Below the pieces are notes generated by a model. It was not told the DNA's origin. It did not search any database and saw only the letters and a list, made by a program, of their open reading frames with translations. Below are positions 20,693 to 36,274 of a stretch of DNA of 64,000 bases, piece by piece. The DNA is taken from positions 13,268,001-13,332,000 of the forward strand of contig CP075495.1 of the NCBI GenBank assembly GCA_021613535.1, read 5' to 3'. A program made the translations under genes and the position numbers. Source of the DNA: Adineta vaga (Eukaryota > Rotifera). Positions within the stretch are counted from its first letter, which is position 1. Every line of letters begins with the position of its first letter.

Positions 20693-23600
20693 TTAACTTG
20701 AATCATAAAATTCACTTTCGACTAATTTCTCTCGAAATAATTTATACCAAGCTAATGTTAATTGTGTTAATGTGAGATTATCCAGTTGAATAAATGCTTC
20801 TCCAATACATTGATTCTTTTCAAATTTACGTGCACGTTGCCAAACTGTAACTTGTAAACGACGACCTAAAATGGATGACGTTTTTTTTTATAAATCAATT
20901 TCTAAGAAGAAAATTCGATCTATTACCCATTACATTACAAGCATTATAAGTTAATTTTGCATGATAATCAGGATTATAACTGGCTTTGATGGTGGCTGTT
21001 TTACGTTTTTGTACACGACGTGTACCCGTTCGTAAATATCTAAATATGAAGAAGAAGAAGAAAAAGAAGATTTAGTTTGAAAAGCTTTATATTCATCATA
21101 GATTTTCGCTCATTAATACTAATGTTTTGTTCTAATATTCTAATGAAAAAGAAAACTAAGAATTACGTTTTAACATAAGTATCAGGCGGATTATCTTCTG
21201 TCGCTGTTCCATTGGCATTATTATCATCAATAACTTTTTGTAAACCTCTTGCACATATAATATCAATTTCAAGAAGACCTTTTGTTACAATTAAACCAAG
21301 TTGAACTTGTCCCATATGTATTAAATCATTGATCATATTATCATAATTTCTCGGTGTAACTTGTCCAGGACCAACTGTATGTGTTTGAACATTACTATTT
21401 TCATTATTTTCATCAGATTGTTGTAATTGTTCGGAAAATGTAAAATATCTATCAATATCTTCATCACTATCACAATACGATGCTGCCGATGATTTTCTTG
21501 AACCTGATATTGATGAATGACGTGATGTTGGAATATATGGTAACATTAATTGTCCAATAGGCATTTGTTGTAATGGTACTGGACGTATTAATGGTGACTG
21601 CGGTGCATCATCTTGATGTGTTGTAGATACAATACTATGTCGCGGTGATTTACTAATAATTGCAGCTGGATTATCGATATTAATATTAATAGGTGATTCC
21701 ATTTCTTCTTCACTATCCATATGCATTGGTATTTGTATGGATGGTTTTCTTGCTGTTGGACTTTGTGGTGGTGATTTTGATATAGAATCTGTTGAACGTT
21801 TTGTGTGCGAATCAAATAATTTTAAAATACCTTTTGATATTCGACGTTTAAGTTTTTCTGATTGTATAGTAATAATTGATTGTCGTCTTGGTTCTTGATA
21901 GTTTGTTTCTTTTTTATCATTTTCATTATTATCATGATCATGATCATCAGTATCATAATTCGCAGCAGTATTTGTCATTGCTGTTGTTGATGATCCCGTT
22001 GTACCGCCAATACTAGCACGTTGTAAATTTTTTCTATTTGGTGAATAATTCATTATTTGTATAACTGAATGTTTACGTTTTGTTGACGGTGATTCGGATT
22101 TCATATCACGTTTACTATTTGCGGAACGATTTAAAGCACGAATTAACAAATCTGTTGATGATTTTGTACGATCTTGTTGTTTAATTGATTTTAATAATGG
22201 TGGCATTTTACGAAAACTTTCACTACTTTCTGCTGATGAAGATTTAAATGTTACACTTGATGCTGATGCTTTACGTGTTTGACGATCACGTAATTCATAC
22301 CATCGAGGTTCATCTTCAATATTAGCTTCATCTAATGGTAATTGTACCATACCAATAAATTCATCGGTTTCATCAATACTACTATGTTTATTCTTTGTTT
22401 GAGTTGGTTGTTTTTTATCCCAAAGAAGAACTTCAAGTAAAAGTACATCAACTGTTTCAACTTCATGAAAAACAAATGTTTCATTATAAGTTGGATTTGA
22501 TGCATGAATTACTTTGGTTTCAAACATGTCAAAACCTCGATCTTCAAATAACATTTTACCGGTTATATATGCATAAGGTTGATCCCCATTAGCTCGTAAC
22601 GGAAGATTACTTGCTTGAATGATTGTCAAAGCTAATTTCATATCTTCGACATCATGCCATATTTGAGCTGGAAATACAAAAAGAAAATATCATGATAATT
22701 CAAAACCGGAATAAAGATAATATCAAGACATATTAGAAGATTCTGATGAATAGGAAAAAAAATGGAATATCATGAAATAATATAGAATTTCGTTGACCTT
22801 CGATAATTTCTCATTTCTTCTAATATTTGAACTTTTTCGAACAGCAAAAAGATTCTAAGTACAAAATAAACATGACAGTATGCTCTCGTCTCAATTAGGA
22901 TTTATGCATCAATAGAATCAAAATGTCTTTCATAGAGTTCATTAAGAATAAAAACAAAAAAATAATTACAATTATATTTCGTCAATAGAACACTTCTGAA
23001 AAAATTATCTACATTACGAACCATATTTGTTTTTCTCTTGTGTCATGCATGACATTTCTATGAGAAGCTATTTTAATTAAAAGAAATCGAATAACTTACC
23101 TAATAGACGTCCACGATTGATTAGTATTGGTTTAAGTTCTTTAACATTAGGTACTTCTAATGTTTCGACTGTTTCATATAATTGTCGTTTCGGTTGTTTT
23201 GGAAATGAGGATGAAAGAGAAGGTGGTAAGGGTGGTAAATTACGACGTTTTCGTGTTAATGATGATGATAAACGTGGAACAGTTTCAAAATGTCTTGAAA
23301 CTTCCATTGATGATAATGTTTGTCCACCATTGATTTGTAAACGAACATTATTATGTTGAACAACTAATTGAACAATATCACCACAATGATCTTGAAGAAT
23401 TCGTACTTCTTCATACGTTGAATCAATTAATGAATTACCATTAAATTCAAGAATTTGATCACCAACTTCAATATTACCTTGAACATCAGCTGGACCACCG
23501 GGTAGAATATTTGTTACAAAACATCCTAAAAGAATCCAATACACAGATAATTAATCAATAGTTTCTCATTGAATCCATACCAAGACTACCATCTTCACAT

Positions 23601-26600
23601 TCTTGTCCACCAACAATGCGCATACCAAGACCATTCGTTCGTATTGATGTATCACTTTTATCTCGATGAAGTAAAATTCGATGTGGATTCGATGGTGGTG
23701 TTCGTGCACGTAATTTTGAACTTTCTTCTGCATGTAGATAGATATTTTCACATGTTTCAATTGTTTTTCGTCGATCACCACTGGATGCATTCGTTGTAGA
23801 AGATGACATTGGTAAGCCTAATGTTGATGCACCATTTGGTGTTTGTGTTAGAGCAAATTCAGCTTCAGGATTGCAACCATAATAATAATCTTCGGATAGA
23901 GTTTGTCGTCGAAGCTTTGGTGGTTTACTTGACAAAAAAAAACAAATAAAGAGAATATTGGTCAAAAAAAAGATTTTCTATTTACCTAAGAGCGATTTCA
24001 ATACTATTATCTTGTCGTATGATTATTTTTCTTGAAACTTTCGGTATATGTTCACGTTCAAGACTAATTGAAAAATTGTTGCCTTGCTGTTGTTTATTAA
24101 TTTTCGAATATAACATTCGTCGTCGAACAATATCAGATAAATCGTGTGCTTTACGTACAATACATGGATAATCTAATGAACGTTGTGGTAAAAAACTATT
24201 ATTAACAATTAAAAAAGATTTTTGTCGAGTCAAATTTGATACATCCATTGATTTTGCATTTTGTGTTTGATGTGTATAGGATAATTTTGAATGTAGAGAA
24301 CGACTTTTCAATGATGATTCTGAATCAATACTTTTCGAACGAGTTGAACGATTACTAAACGAATTTTCTCGTAATGGTTGATGGGTATATGGAGTTGGAG
24401 AATAAGATAATGGTGTTATAGTAAAATCATCTGTAATTGTATCCTCATTAGAAGAATTCAAAGGAATTGTATTATTATCACCGGGAATTTTTGGTAGACG
24501 TCGTGATGAACGTCGTCGACGATTTAAATCATTTGGTATTGGATTAGGCGAAATAGATCGTAAAGGATTGCTAGTATTTTCTTGTGAATATGTCTCTATT
24601 ACAGAACTATTAGTCATGGCAGAACTTGGTAGAGAATTAACATTATTCAAAAGATAATAATTTTTTTGCTGTTTCGTAGTATTCGTTGCTTGCTCTCTAT
24701 CTAATGTCATTGTCCATTCGTAATCTCGTTGCATCAATGCTCGTTTACGTGCCCATGAATCTGAATTCTTTTGAGACGATCGACTTGCTCGTCGACGAGT
24801 ATGATGTTCTGTTGCAGCTACATCCATTGATACAGATTCATTTTCTATCAAAACAGCATCTGTACTATGATTTGATACAGCATTTGTTAACATTGAACCC
24901 GAAGAATAATCCATAGCCTATTACATAAAGGAAACTTTGATTTTATGTTTTGATTAATTTTTCGAAGAAGTGAAGTGAAAGAAAAAGAAATAATTCTATG
25001 GATAAATAATAGATGTTAGGAAGAAAAAAAGAATACATTAGAGACTATTTCTTATTTCCATATTCTTAAATGGCGTGAATGCTTTTCATAGCCGATTGAC
25101 AGGTGAATATGTATAGCATTTCTTGTATGTCTGTCTTTTCTTTTCTCTAGTCAACTGATGACTAATTATAGTGCGGAAAAGAATCTTAATCTTAATCTTA
25201 AATGATTATTTAAAACAAAAAATAGAATAAGAAATAACTATGACGAATCGTATCATTAGTTGTTCTTCTTTGATATTCGATTTTTCATGCGTAAATATTC
25301 TTCCATAGAGAAGATTTTTTTTTTCATAATCTTCTATTTATTTGTTCGTGCATATAGTTCCCATTTTTTTCTCGATAAGAAAGATGGCAAGGACAAAAAT
25401 AACTAATCCGAGAAAAAAAATGCTAAGCATTCATTTACCTAATGAGTATATTTATCTCGAAATATCACTGATATTTAAATGTATTCAGATAATTGTTGAA
25501 GATGACTTTTCACTTACCATACTAACATCGATACTAGCTTCCGGTGAAGGAAAACTATCACTATGCTGTTGCTCAGTAATTCGTATTGGTAATGATGATA
25601 ATTGTTGTGTAAATGGTCTCATTGGTTTCGATGTTAAACTTAGTCTTCGATGTCGTTCATCATACGTTAATAGTTGTATACGAGAATTTTGCTCTTCATC
25701 TTGATCATCAATTATACCCGGATTACTACTATAAAGATTTGTTTCAAAACTTTGAGATAATAATTCACTAGCTGTATCAAAAGGATGTTCAGATGTTGTA
25801 TCCTCAAATGATGGATCTGTCACTGTACTCGATGTTGTCGGTTGAGTTTGAAGAGGCGGCAATGATGGTGGTGGTGCATTTGACATTGATGATGATTGTA
25901 GAGGTACTTGATTAGAAGTAGAGTTTTTTGATGATACTTCACGTATGAATGACATACGATGACTTAATACAATTGGTGATGACAGATTAGGAGATGAATC
26001 TAATGATATAGATGTTTCAGGTATATGATCGAATGATAATGGAGAAGTTTGATCTCGTGATTGAAGAAAATTCGGTGATGGAACCGAATTCGATGTTGAT
26101 GGACGCCATAGGCGAGCAAAGAAATTTGATGATTCAGTAAGAATTGTTGATTTACGTTCATTTTGAGGTGATGGTGATGGTGTTGTCGATGCTGATGTAG
26201 AAGTAGCTGATGCTCGATAAGCAGCTAGTTTTTGTAATAGACGTACTGGTGAATGATTTGATGTTTCATCTTCGACCATATTCCATGTACCTCGAAAAAG
26301 ATTCATTTTCGTCTCGTTCCGTAATCAAATACGTCAAAACGTCTCAGTTGGAGGAATAGATAAAAAAAAATGAAACTATAAATGATGAGACTTTTTTTTC
26401 TCTATGAAAGCAAAAAAGAAAAGAGAAAAAGAAACGGAAAAATATAATTATTTGTTAGAAAAATGAATTAATTTCAACTACTACTCATAGCAGCTTTTTT
26501 CTTCTACTTTTTTTCTCTTTTCATTTCTTATTTTATTAAACATCTAAATGTATATATGCATAACGTTTTGATTTTGCAATCAATCTTTTTTTCTTCTTCT

Positions 26601-27129
26601 TTTGATTAGTCCTTATAGTCAAACACGTACCAGATTTCCGGACAACTTCACGACGTACTATACACATACGACAACGCCATTTCGTAGCATGTGTTTGATT
26701 TTCTAAATGACTTCCATAGTATGGTTGAACAAATTCTGGTGAGGTATAATTTCCACATCGACGGCAAACAGGACGATGACAATCAGCACAAAGAATAGGC
26801 GGTGAAAAACTGGAAATATTTGAGAGTGCTTCAACAGTAGAAAAACAAATATAACAGTGAATAATATCTGATGATGTTAAAATGGATTGAGTTTGTTGAA
26901 TTGGTGACGAAAGGGTTCGTGGTCGTTGTTGATCATTCTGAATAGTTTGTTGAAGATGTATCATTGTACGACGTAAACCAGATAAACGTTGTGTTTGTTC
27001 ATGTTCAATAAGAACTTGTTTTTCAAGGACAAATTGTAATTGGTCAAGTTCTTCAGACGAAAGCGAAGAAAAATCCGGAGATGAGTTGCGAATTATTGCT
27101 CCTGTCGGTGATGTTGCCTGAGGGTGCAT
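20693..27129 (-). CDS. RIMS: RIM active-zone scaffold (Rab3-interacting molecule)
   Basis: Eight exons on the minus strand (26631-27129, 25518-26290, 23986-24917, 23581-23927, 23100-23525, 21167-22667, 20927-21039, 20693-20865) splice in frame to 1587 aa, a full-length RIM. Order of parts: Rab-binding helix (about 21-62); FYVE-like zinc finger with eight Cys (92, 95, 114, 117, 122, 125, 153, 156); an SGTW motif formed across the exon 1/2 junction, matching the SGxW of Rab3 effectors; a Ser-rich linker; PDZ (about 830-910); C2A (about 1000-1125); a second linker; C2B (about 1440-1580). RIM ties synaptic vesicles (Rab3), Munc13, Ca2+ channels and RIM-binding protein together at release sites. 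Two RxLPxxP SH3-ligand motifs occur (about 563 and 945). Introns of about 430 and 600 nt precede C2A and exon 3. Confidence 0.93.
25519..26289 (-). other. RIM exon 2, disordered Ser/Thr/Pro linker
   Basis: This exon encodes about 258 residues with very high Ser, Thr and Pro content and no domain. It starts at an acceptor that completes the SGTW motif and ends at a GTAAGT donor. Its composition suggests an intrinsically disordered, heavily phosphorylated spacer between the zinc finger and the PDZ domain. Confidence 0.7.
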
Positions 27130-27992
27130 GCTGATGCGATTCGACAGCTACGTCACACCCACTTGATAACATCAACATCAATATGCCGCAGTTATTGCCA
27201 GCACTCACTCATACACGAACGAGCTTCATTCGTCGCTCTCTTGTTTTCTCTCTCCCCCTCTCTCTCTCTCTCTTTCTCATTCTTCCTATTTTCCATTTCT
27301 CTCTCTCTCTTCCTCTAGTTCTTTCCCCTTTCATTACTCGGTCTTGGAACATAATTTGAAAAAAAATTCTCTTTGTGAGTGACGCACGGCATCGCTCTCG
27401 AAAGAACTGAAAAGATCCTTTTTTTTCCTCGTTCCCGTGTTCTGAAACTGGTGGTAGTACTTGTATATGTGTTCATGTCTGGTGAACATGCATGCACACA
27501 ACATTGACACACAAGATCGAACGCTTGCTATCTCTATTTTCTTTTCTTCTTCGGTTTTTCTTTCTTCTTCAAATAGAAGAACAAATGACATGGAAGAAAT
27601 AGAAACAACATTTGTAGTAAATCCTAGAAAGATCTTCATTCTTTCTTTTCCTTTGGTCTCAATCATAATGCATGCAGGCGTCATATGTTATTCATTGAAA
27701 GAAGATTAGAACAATTGTGCTTATTAACGCAAATAATCTTATCAGATCATAATTCTATGAAATAAGAGTTATTCATTCAAATGAAATTAAATATGCAGAT
27801 ATTTAAGAAATAAATCGAGAGACTCTAATCTAATTAGTAGAATATTATGTATCTCAATTTACCAATAAGAAGAAAGGGTACTGATATGAATATAAATATA
27901 TGTATGTCATGCATGACTGAATAAAAATAGAGGACAAATAAAGACGGCGGCGACAATGACGAAGAAAACCTGTCACTTGACTAGATAGAAAA
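27130..27992. other. Divergent promoter region, pyrimidine-rich
   Basis: Separates the RIM start (minus) from the YeeE/YedE-like gene (plus). The RIM-proximal 200 nt are less AT-rich than the surroundings and hold a CT microsatellite (27247-27277). Several frames of 60-120 codons here arise from CT/TTC-rich sequence and are not credible genes. Confidence 0.5.
27247..27277. repeat. CT-rich microsatellite
   Basis: Interrupted (TC)n tract in the upstream region of RIM. Confidence 0.85.
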
Positions 27993-29160
27993 ATGTTTGT
28001 TGATTTTCTTAAATTAATATTTGATAAAAAATTCTTATTAAGTATTGGTCTTCACATATTACAAGGTCTTATATTTGAAAAAAGTAAACTTTATTATCCC
28101 TATACATTTGGTCGAAATATTTTATTTATAAAAACTGATTTATATAAATTTTATATTTCAATATGTTTTATATCATTGGGTATACCTTATGTTTTAAGTA
28201 AATTATTTCCAAATAAATATTGTTTAGCACGTTCTCATGTTATTAATCGTTATGAAAATCAACCATTAATAGATAATCATGTTGGCGGATATTTATTAGG
28301 ATTTTCTATGTTATTAACTGGCTTTTGTCCATCGTATTTACCAATTTATTTAGCAATTAATCCTATTTTATTTCTTTATGGAATTGTTGCTAGTTATATT
28401 GCATTTTTAATTTATCATATTTACGATAAAGTTGTTTTACATCGTATTCGATCGAAATTTACTGATAATGAAAAGAAAACTTCGGGTAAATGATGAATTC
28501 AACAAAAAAAAAGAGTATCAAATTTACTTTGTTATATGTTTAGATTCCGTTTCAAATGATAAGGAAACTCTTTATAATATTGAACGTATCATAATTCTTT
28601 CTATTTGTGTTATATTTTTATTAATACTCGAAACAATTGAACAATCATTACCACCAGGACATTCATCTGAAGAATTACATGATTTAATAAATAGTGGTGA
28701 TTATCTACCACCAGGTTTAACTGGTGTTCTATGTGGATTAATTACAACATTATTAGTTTTCATTTGCAATGAATGTCAAACATTAACAAGTGAATGGTTA
28801 ATTAATCTTTTTTCATATACATCAGGTTTTCCACGTCGAACAGTTCATGTTACTGGTCGATTATGTATTGAACAAATTTTGAAAGTTCTTTCGATAACAT
28901 TTGGTGCTCGTTTATCCTTATGGTTAAGTAGTGGACAAGAAATACCAAATATCGATCGACTTTTTTATTCATTAGTTACAATTGGATCATTTATTGCAGC
29001 AGTATCTATTTGCTTAACAACAACAACATTTACTGATCATGTTTATTTAACAAATGCATTTGTTGGAAATATTACATCGGAAATTGTTTCTATAACTGTT
29101 GTTTCAGTTTGGATCATATTATATATAACTCAACTATTTGGAATTACAAATCTCGGATGA
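27993..29160 (+). CDS. Multi-pass membrane protein, YeeE/YedE (sulfur transport)-like
   Basis: Two exons (27993-28485, 28544-29160) give 369 aa with about eight to ten hydrophobic segments. Residues near 100-120 read HVGGYLLGFSMLLTGFCPS, which fits the G-x-L-x-G-x-G-M-x-L-x-G-x-C-P signature of YeeE/YedE (DUF395) proteins. In bacteria these import thiosulfate or related sulfur compounds through conserved cysteines. Here the GFCPS cysteine is kept. The second half (PPGLTGVLCGLITTLLVF onward) looks like the second repeat of the fold but is less conserved. Codon use resembles neighbours and there is a normal short intron, so any transfer is old. Alternative: another polytopic family with a chance motif. 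Confidence 0.5.
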
Positions 29161-32050
<2,890 letters not shown>

Positions 32051-32708
32051 AATTTCATGTGAAAAGAAATTCAAATGATATATTTCAAACGAACACAATA
32101 AGAATGTTTGTTTCTTTCTGTTTTTTTTCCTTAACATTGTTTTCGTTCGTTTATTATTCATTGTCCTAGTCGAGAATAAAAGTTTCAAAGCACCGTATTG
32201 TATGTGTGCATTAATGAAATTTATTTGTCAGATAAAACATTTTCTTCATGTCATTCTGTTTGTTTTTTTGCTGTCTATTTGTCGCTGAAAAAAAAACTAA
32301 TGTAGCTGTGATATATTTTCTGTAAGCGTATAGACAAATATGAACCGGAAGATTGTACAAAAAAAAATAATAATGAAGTTCTGTACAGTTATATCTTATT
32401 TCTATGAGAAAAAAGACATATTCGTGTACAATTCGGTTTTCGATTATGTAGAAAAAAACAACAAGATAATACAGCTAAATAATTTCATTAAATACTTTTT
32501 GAATGTTTGGAAGATATTTTCTATCGATGAACACTATCAATACATATAATATCAATCATTAACAGTACAAAACGGCATAGCTTGTCGAGAACTATTTTAT
32601 GATGAACTTCATCGTATACGTTTTTTTCGAACAAATAATTTAAATGCAAAGAAAAACAGAATTTAAAAGCAAAGACAAATCCTGATAGGTTTGTTATAAT
32701 CACCAATA
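32051..32708. other. Convergent 3' spacer
   Basis: 3' flank of NUDT21 and of methyltransferase copy 1. AT-rich, nothing coding supported. Confidence 0.6.
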
Positions 32709-33521
32709 TTATCTAAAAAATGCTCGATTCAATCGAAGCATACCATATTCAAAATAACTTTGAGCACCATATAAGTTTGGTTCTTTATGAAATATAGCAT
32801 AATTATTTTCACGAAATAATTCAAATAATCGATGTGCACGTTGAACCGATTCAGTATCATATTCATCACCAAGATGAATTTCAAAGAGAATTTGACGAAT
32901 ATATGGAATATTGTTATGTTTTTTTTTCGATTTACGAAATAGTTCTTCGAATAGTTTGTATTCACTACCCTCGATATCGACTTTGAGAATATGTATTTGT
33001 CTATCTTCATGACCAAGTTCGTTCATAATCATTTGTAACGATTTAGAGCGATGATCTTTTCCATCACCTAAAAGAGCACGATGATATGTACAAATATCCT
33101 CTGGACATTCGTAATGTCCACTGTCAAATGTATGGATATCTGCTGATGGTAATTTCTTTTTAACCGCACTTTCAAAACTGAATTCATCATTGGAACCAAA
33201 TGAATAGATCAAGAGTTCCGAATCAATTAGTTCTTTAAAACGATGTATATCACAGATCCATTTTCCACCATCACCAGGTTTACCAATTCGACGTTCAAAT
33301 GCGCAATGTATTGTTGGTTCCCAATTATCCTGGAAAAATAAGTATCGTTCTTCGGATATACGATTACGCTGATGTTGTGTATGGTCAATCATTTTTCGAC
33401 GTTTCCAATTCGAATCTGATTCACAAAACCATCCATCAGATTCAGCCATTGAAAGTTGACATGCATCAGGACCAATATCAGATGATGGAACAAAATGAAT
33501 AGTTGTTGTAGGTGTGTGCAT
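32709..33521 (-). CDS. FkbM/Methyltransf_22-like methyltransferase, copy 1 (N-terminus out of frame)
   Basis: A 270-aa frame with the body of the family: the block CQLSMAESDGWFCESDSNWK, the block GDGGKWICDIHRF, the SAM-site-like LLIYSFGSNDEFSFE, and ILKVDIEGSE, the KxDxEGxE signature of FkbM-type methyltransferases. Animal relatives include METTL24; the substrate is unknown, possibly a glycan or other secretory-pathway molecule. Copies 2 and 3 carry an N-terminal transmembrane anchor. Here an equivalent anchor (LLFFVFIILVGLQYTYL) is present upstream at about 33530-33631 but in another frame, with the break in a CA-rich stretch near 33505-33520 and no usable acceptor. The gene is therefore frameshifted, mis-sequenced or now starts internally without the anchor. 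Confidence 0.75.
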   Translation of the reverse strand: MHTPTTTIHFVPSSDIGPDACQLSMAESDGWFCESDSNWKRRKMIDHTQHQRNRISEERYLFFQDNWEPTIHCAFERRIGKPGDGGKWICDIHRFKELIDSELLIYSFGSNDEFSFESAVKKKLPSADIHTFDSGHYECPEDICTYHRALLGDGKDHRSKSLQMIMNELGHEDRQIHILKVDIEGSEYKLFEELFRKSKKKHNNIPYIRQILFEIHLGDEYDTESVQRAHRLFELFRENNYAIFHKEPNLYGAQSYFEYGMLRLNRAFFR

Positions 33522-33631
33522 ACTTGCGGTAAATATGTATATTGAAGTCCAACGAGAATAATAAAGACAAAAAAAAGCAATATTTTATTCGTATGTTTTC
33601 CAAGTAAATTTTGTTTTCTTCTAGGTCCCAT
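33522..33631 (-). pseudogene. Detached N-terminal anchor of methyltransferase copy 1
   Basis: Encodes a Met, a basic stretch and one transmembrane helix, as in the starts of copies 2 and 3, but in a frame that does not join the downstream catalytic frame. No GT-AG intron that restores the frame is visible in the short gap. Confidence 0.5.
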
Positions 33632-34420
33632 TGATAGTCGAGAAAGACAAATATAATCGATTCGACACTAAAAAAAAGAATTAATAACTTGATTACGTTT
33701 GTCTTGTGAGTATGATCGAGATCATCACACCCTCAGTCCTTTTTGTTAGTAGGAAAATACTGTTATAAGAGTAGCATGTTTCATTAAAGTCTAAACACAA
33801 ATTTATGATGTTGAAAAAATATAAGATCTTACAATAACAATACTATTCTTTCAATCAGATTCATATTTCATATACAAGTCATGCGCATTTTTTTAGTGTA
33901 TAACTCAATGACGAATATTTATCCTTCTCGAATATGATTGGAACAGTAAAACCGTTTCTAATCAATGATGCACGTGTAATGTCTTCCATAGTATTTACCT
34001 GTACAGAAGTAAATTATGGTATTATTTGGATCATATACGAAAGTAATTTTAATGTAAACAAGATTTTCTTCCAGTTCAAGATTACAGATGAGACAACTTA
34101 TGATAAGATTCCAATTAACGCTGTCACGATGAAAAGATATTTCTCGCTATTGTAAACGAATAGCACAAGAGATAAGAATATTGTCATCTTTGAAAAATAA
34201 AAAGTAAATTAAACGAATTTTTCATATATATGTATGAATATATAATTTTATTCGGTATTGGAGAAGAACGAAAAATACAAAGTCAAAAAAATATGTCTCT
34301 GAAGATCTTCTGTGCAGAATTTAACAAAATAAAATGAAATGATGTCGCATAATATACTTTTTATATGAAAATATTTCTGCATTATAACTATTATTTAATA
34401 AATATAATCTATCACAAATA
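33632..34420. other. Spacer between methyltransferase copies 1 and 2
   Basis: AT-rich, with no supported gene. A 73-codon plus-strand frame at 33934-34155 has no features. Confidence 0.55.
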
Positions 34421-35344
34421 TCAATTGAAAAAGGCTGGATTCAATCGAATCATACCATATTCATGAACATTCTTTGCACTAGACAAGTTGGGTTCTTTAT
34501 GAAATATTGCATAGTTATTCTCACGAAATAATTCAAAGAATCGATGTGCACGTTGAACCGATTCAATATCATATTCATCATCACCAAGATGAATTTCAAA
34601 GAGAATTTGACGAACATATGGAATGCGTTTACGTTTTGCTTTTGATCGACGAAACAATGTTTCGAATAATTCATATTCACTACCTTCAATATCAACTTTA
34701 AGTATATGAATTTGTCGTTTTTCATGACCAAGTTCTTTCATAATCATTTGTATGGATTTTGTACCATCATCATTGCCACCACCCAAACGTGCTCGATGAT
34801 ATGTACAAACATCATCAGGACATTGATACGATCCTGTGTCAAAAGTATGAATTTCTACATTGGGTAGTTCTTTTTTGATTGCCTGTTCGAAACTGAATTC
34901 CTCATTACAACCAAATGAATAGATCAACAAATTAGTATCATTCATCTGTTGAAACCGATGTATATCACAGATCCATTTTCCACCATCACCAGTATTACCA
35001 ATCCGTCGTTCAAATTCACAATGTATTGTTGGTTCCCAATTAAAGAAAAACATATCTCGTTGATTTGAATAATGACTTCGTTTATTTTGTGATCGATGTA
35101 TCGTTTTTCGACGTTTCCAGTCTGAGTCTGATTCACAAAACCATCCGTCTGATTCACTCATCGATAATTGACATTGATGAAGACTGATATCGGGTTCCGG
35201 AATGTAACTAGTATTTTCCAATGATGTTGGTTCATTAGATATCATAGTTGTATATTGAAAAATAAAAACAATGATGAGAAGAAGAACAAACAATATTATT
35301 TTGATAGATGCTCGTAGTAATTTTCGTCTTCTTCTATTCCACAT
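34421..35344 (-). CDS. FkbM/Methyltransf_22-like methyltransferase, copy 2 (type II membrane)
   Basis: An intronless 307-aa protein. After a basic start (RRRRK) there is one transmembrane helix at about 15-33 (IKIILFVLLLIIVFIFQYT), giving a Golgi-type signal anchor with the catalytic part in the lumen. The body has CQLSMSESDGWFCESDSDWK, GDGGKWICDIHRF, LLIYSFGCNEEFSFE and the KVDIEGSE motif, followed by RQILFEIHLG and NNYAIFHKEPNL. It is the most complete of the three copies. Its N-terminal half is nearest copy 3 and its C-terminal half nearest copy 1, suggesting gene conversion. The methyl acceptor is unknown. Confidence 0.82.
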   Translation of the reverse strand: MWNRRRRKLLRASIKIILFVLLLIIVFIFQYTTMISNEPTSLENTSYIPEPDISLHQCQLSMSESDGWFCESDSDWKRRKTIHRSQNKRSHYSNQRDMFFFNWEPTIHCEFERRIGNTGDGGKWICDIHRFQQMNDTNLLIYSFGCNEEFSFEQAIKKELPNVEIHTFDTGSYQCPDDVCTYHRARLGGGNDDGTKSIQMIMKELGHEKRQIHILKVDIEGSEYELFETLFRRSKAKRKRIPYVRQILFEIHLGDDEYDIESVQRAHRFFELFRENNYAIFHKEPNLSSAKNVHEYGMIRLNPAFFN

Positions 35345-36274
35345 GAATAGTTAAGTAATGTGCGTATAATTCAATGAAAACTATGTGAACGAAAAAATAA
35401 TATATGTATGAATATACTCATATGGAAATGTGAGAATTACAGAAATAAGAAAAACGAGAAAGATAAAGATTGTACCATAATATAGTGTCTTCGAAGTTAC
35501 CATACATAGATAAATACGTGTAGTTTTCGAAAAAATCTTATCGCAAAAAAAAAACTTCTTCAAATTCTACTTCGCAATTTATGAGAAATGAACTAAACTT
35601 AAAAGAAAAAATAGTTGATATTTCTTTCTATTATACGAATGATTAAATCACGTTTTCTAAAATCGTGTAGGAAAGAAAAATTAAAATTAAAAAAACGTTT
35701 CTTCTTTGTTATATATTACGCATGAGAAATACAATTGATCTTTGTGAGCTTGTACTTACCAATAAATTATTGATCAAATTTGATTTAAATAAAAATCGTT
35801 TGTCCAAAAGAATAATTATTCTGATAAACTTTTTTCCAAGTCCTAATCCAGAATAGAAATTTTAATAATACGAAATGAAAACAATGTTTTTGTTGCATAT
35901 TCTTTTCGTTGGTATTTATTGACCTAGTTCATCACTTCAATGATATTTGAATCACAATGAATACATCGTTTTATACTAGTTACACTTATAGAGCACGAGA
36001 GAAGCGTATATAACACTTTTTCATGTTGACGACGACATAGGAATGAAAAAAGAAGTGAAGCGTATCATTTATGTATCATTTTGTACATTAAAGCTTTTTC
36101 TTTTTGAATTCAAAATTTTTGTCCTGATTATTCATATGATTCGATTTAACATAGAAACATATGTTTTAGTGAGTTTTTATCGCAAAATATCGATAAATTA
36201 TTACCAAGAGATAATACCTAGATAGGTATTCTTATAATTTATTCGTAACTAGTCCATGATACAATTAATGAAAA
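35345..36274. other. Spacer upstream of methyltransferase copy 2
   Basis: AT-rich, with no coding frame that can be supported (short frames at about 35381-35563 and 36043-36225 are featureless). It should contain the copy 2 promoter. Confidence 0.5.

Noticed and set aside
23555-23965. Treating the PDZ-containing pieces as separate genes
   Set aside because: Exon phases join all minus-strand pieces from 27129 to 20693 into one RIM protein with the expected domain order.
27315-27709. Overlapping frames on both strands in the RIM promoter region
   Set aside because: Derived from CT/TTC-rich sequence; overlap each other on both strands and show no family signature.
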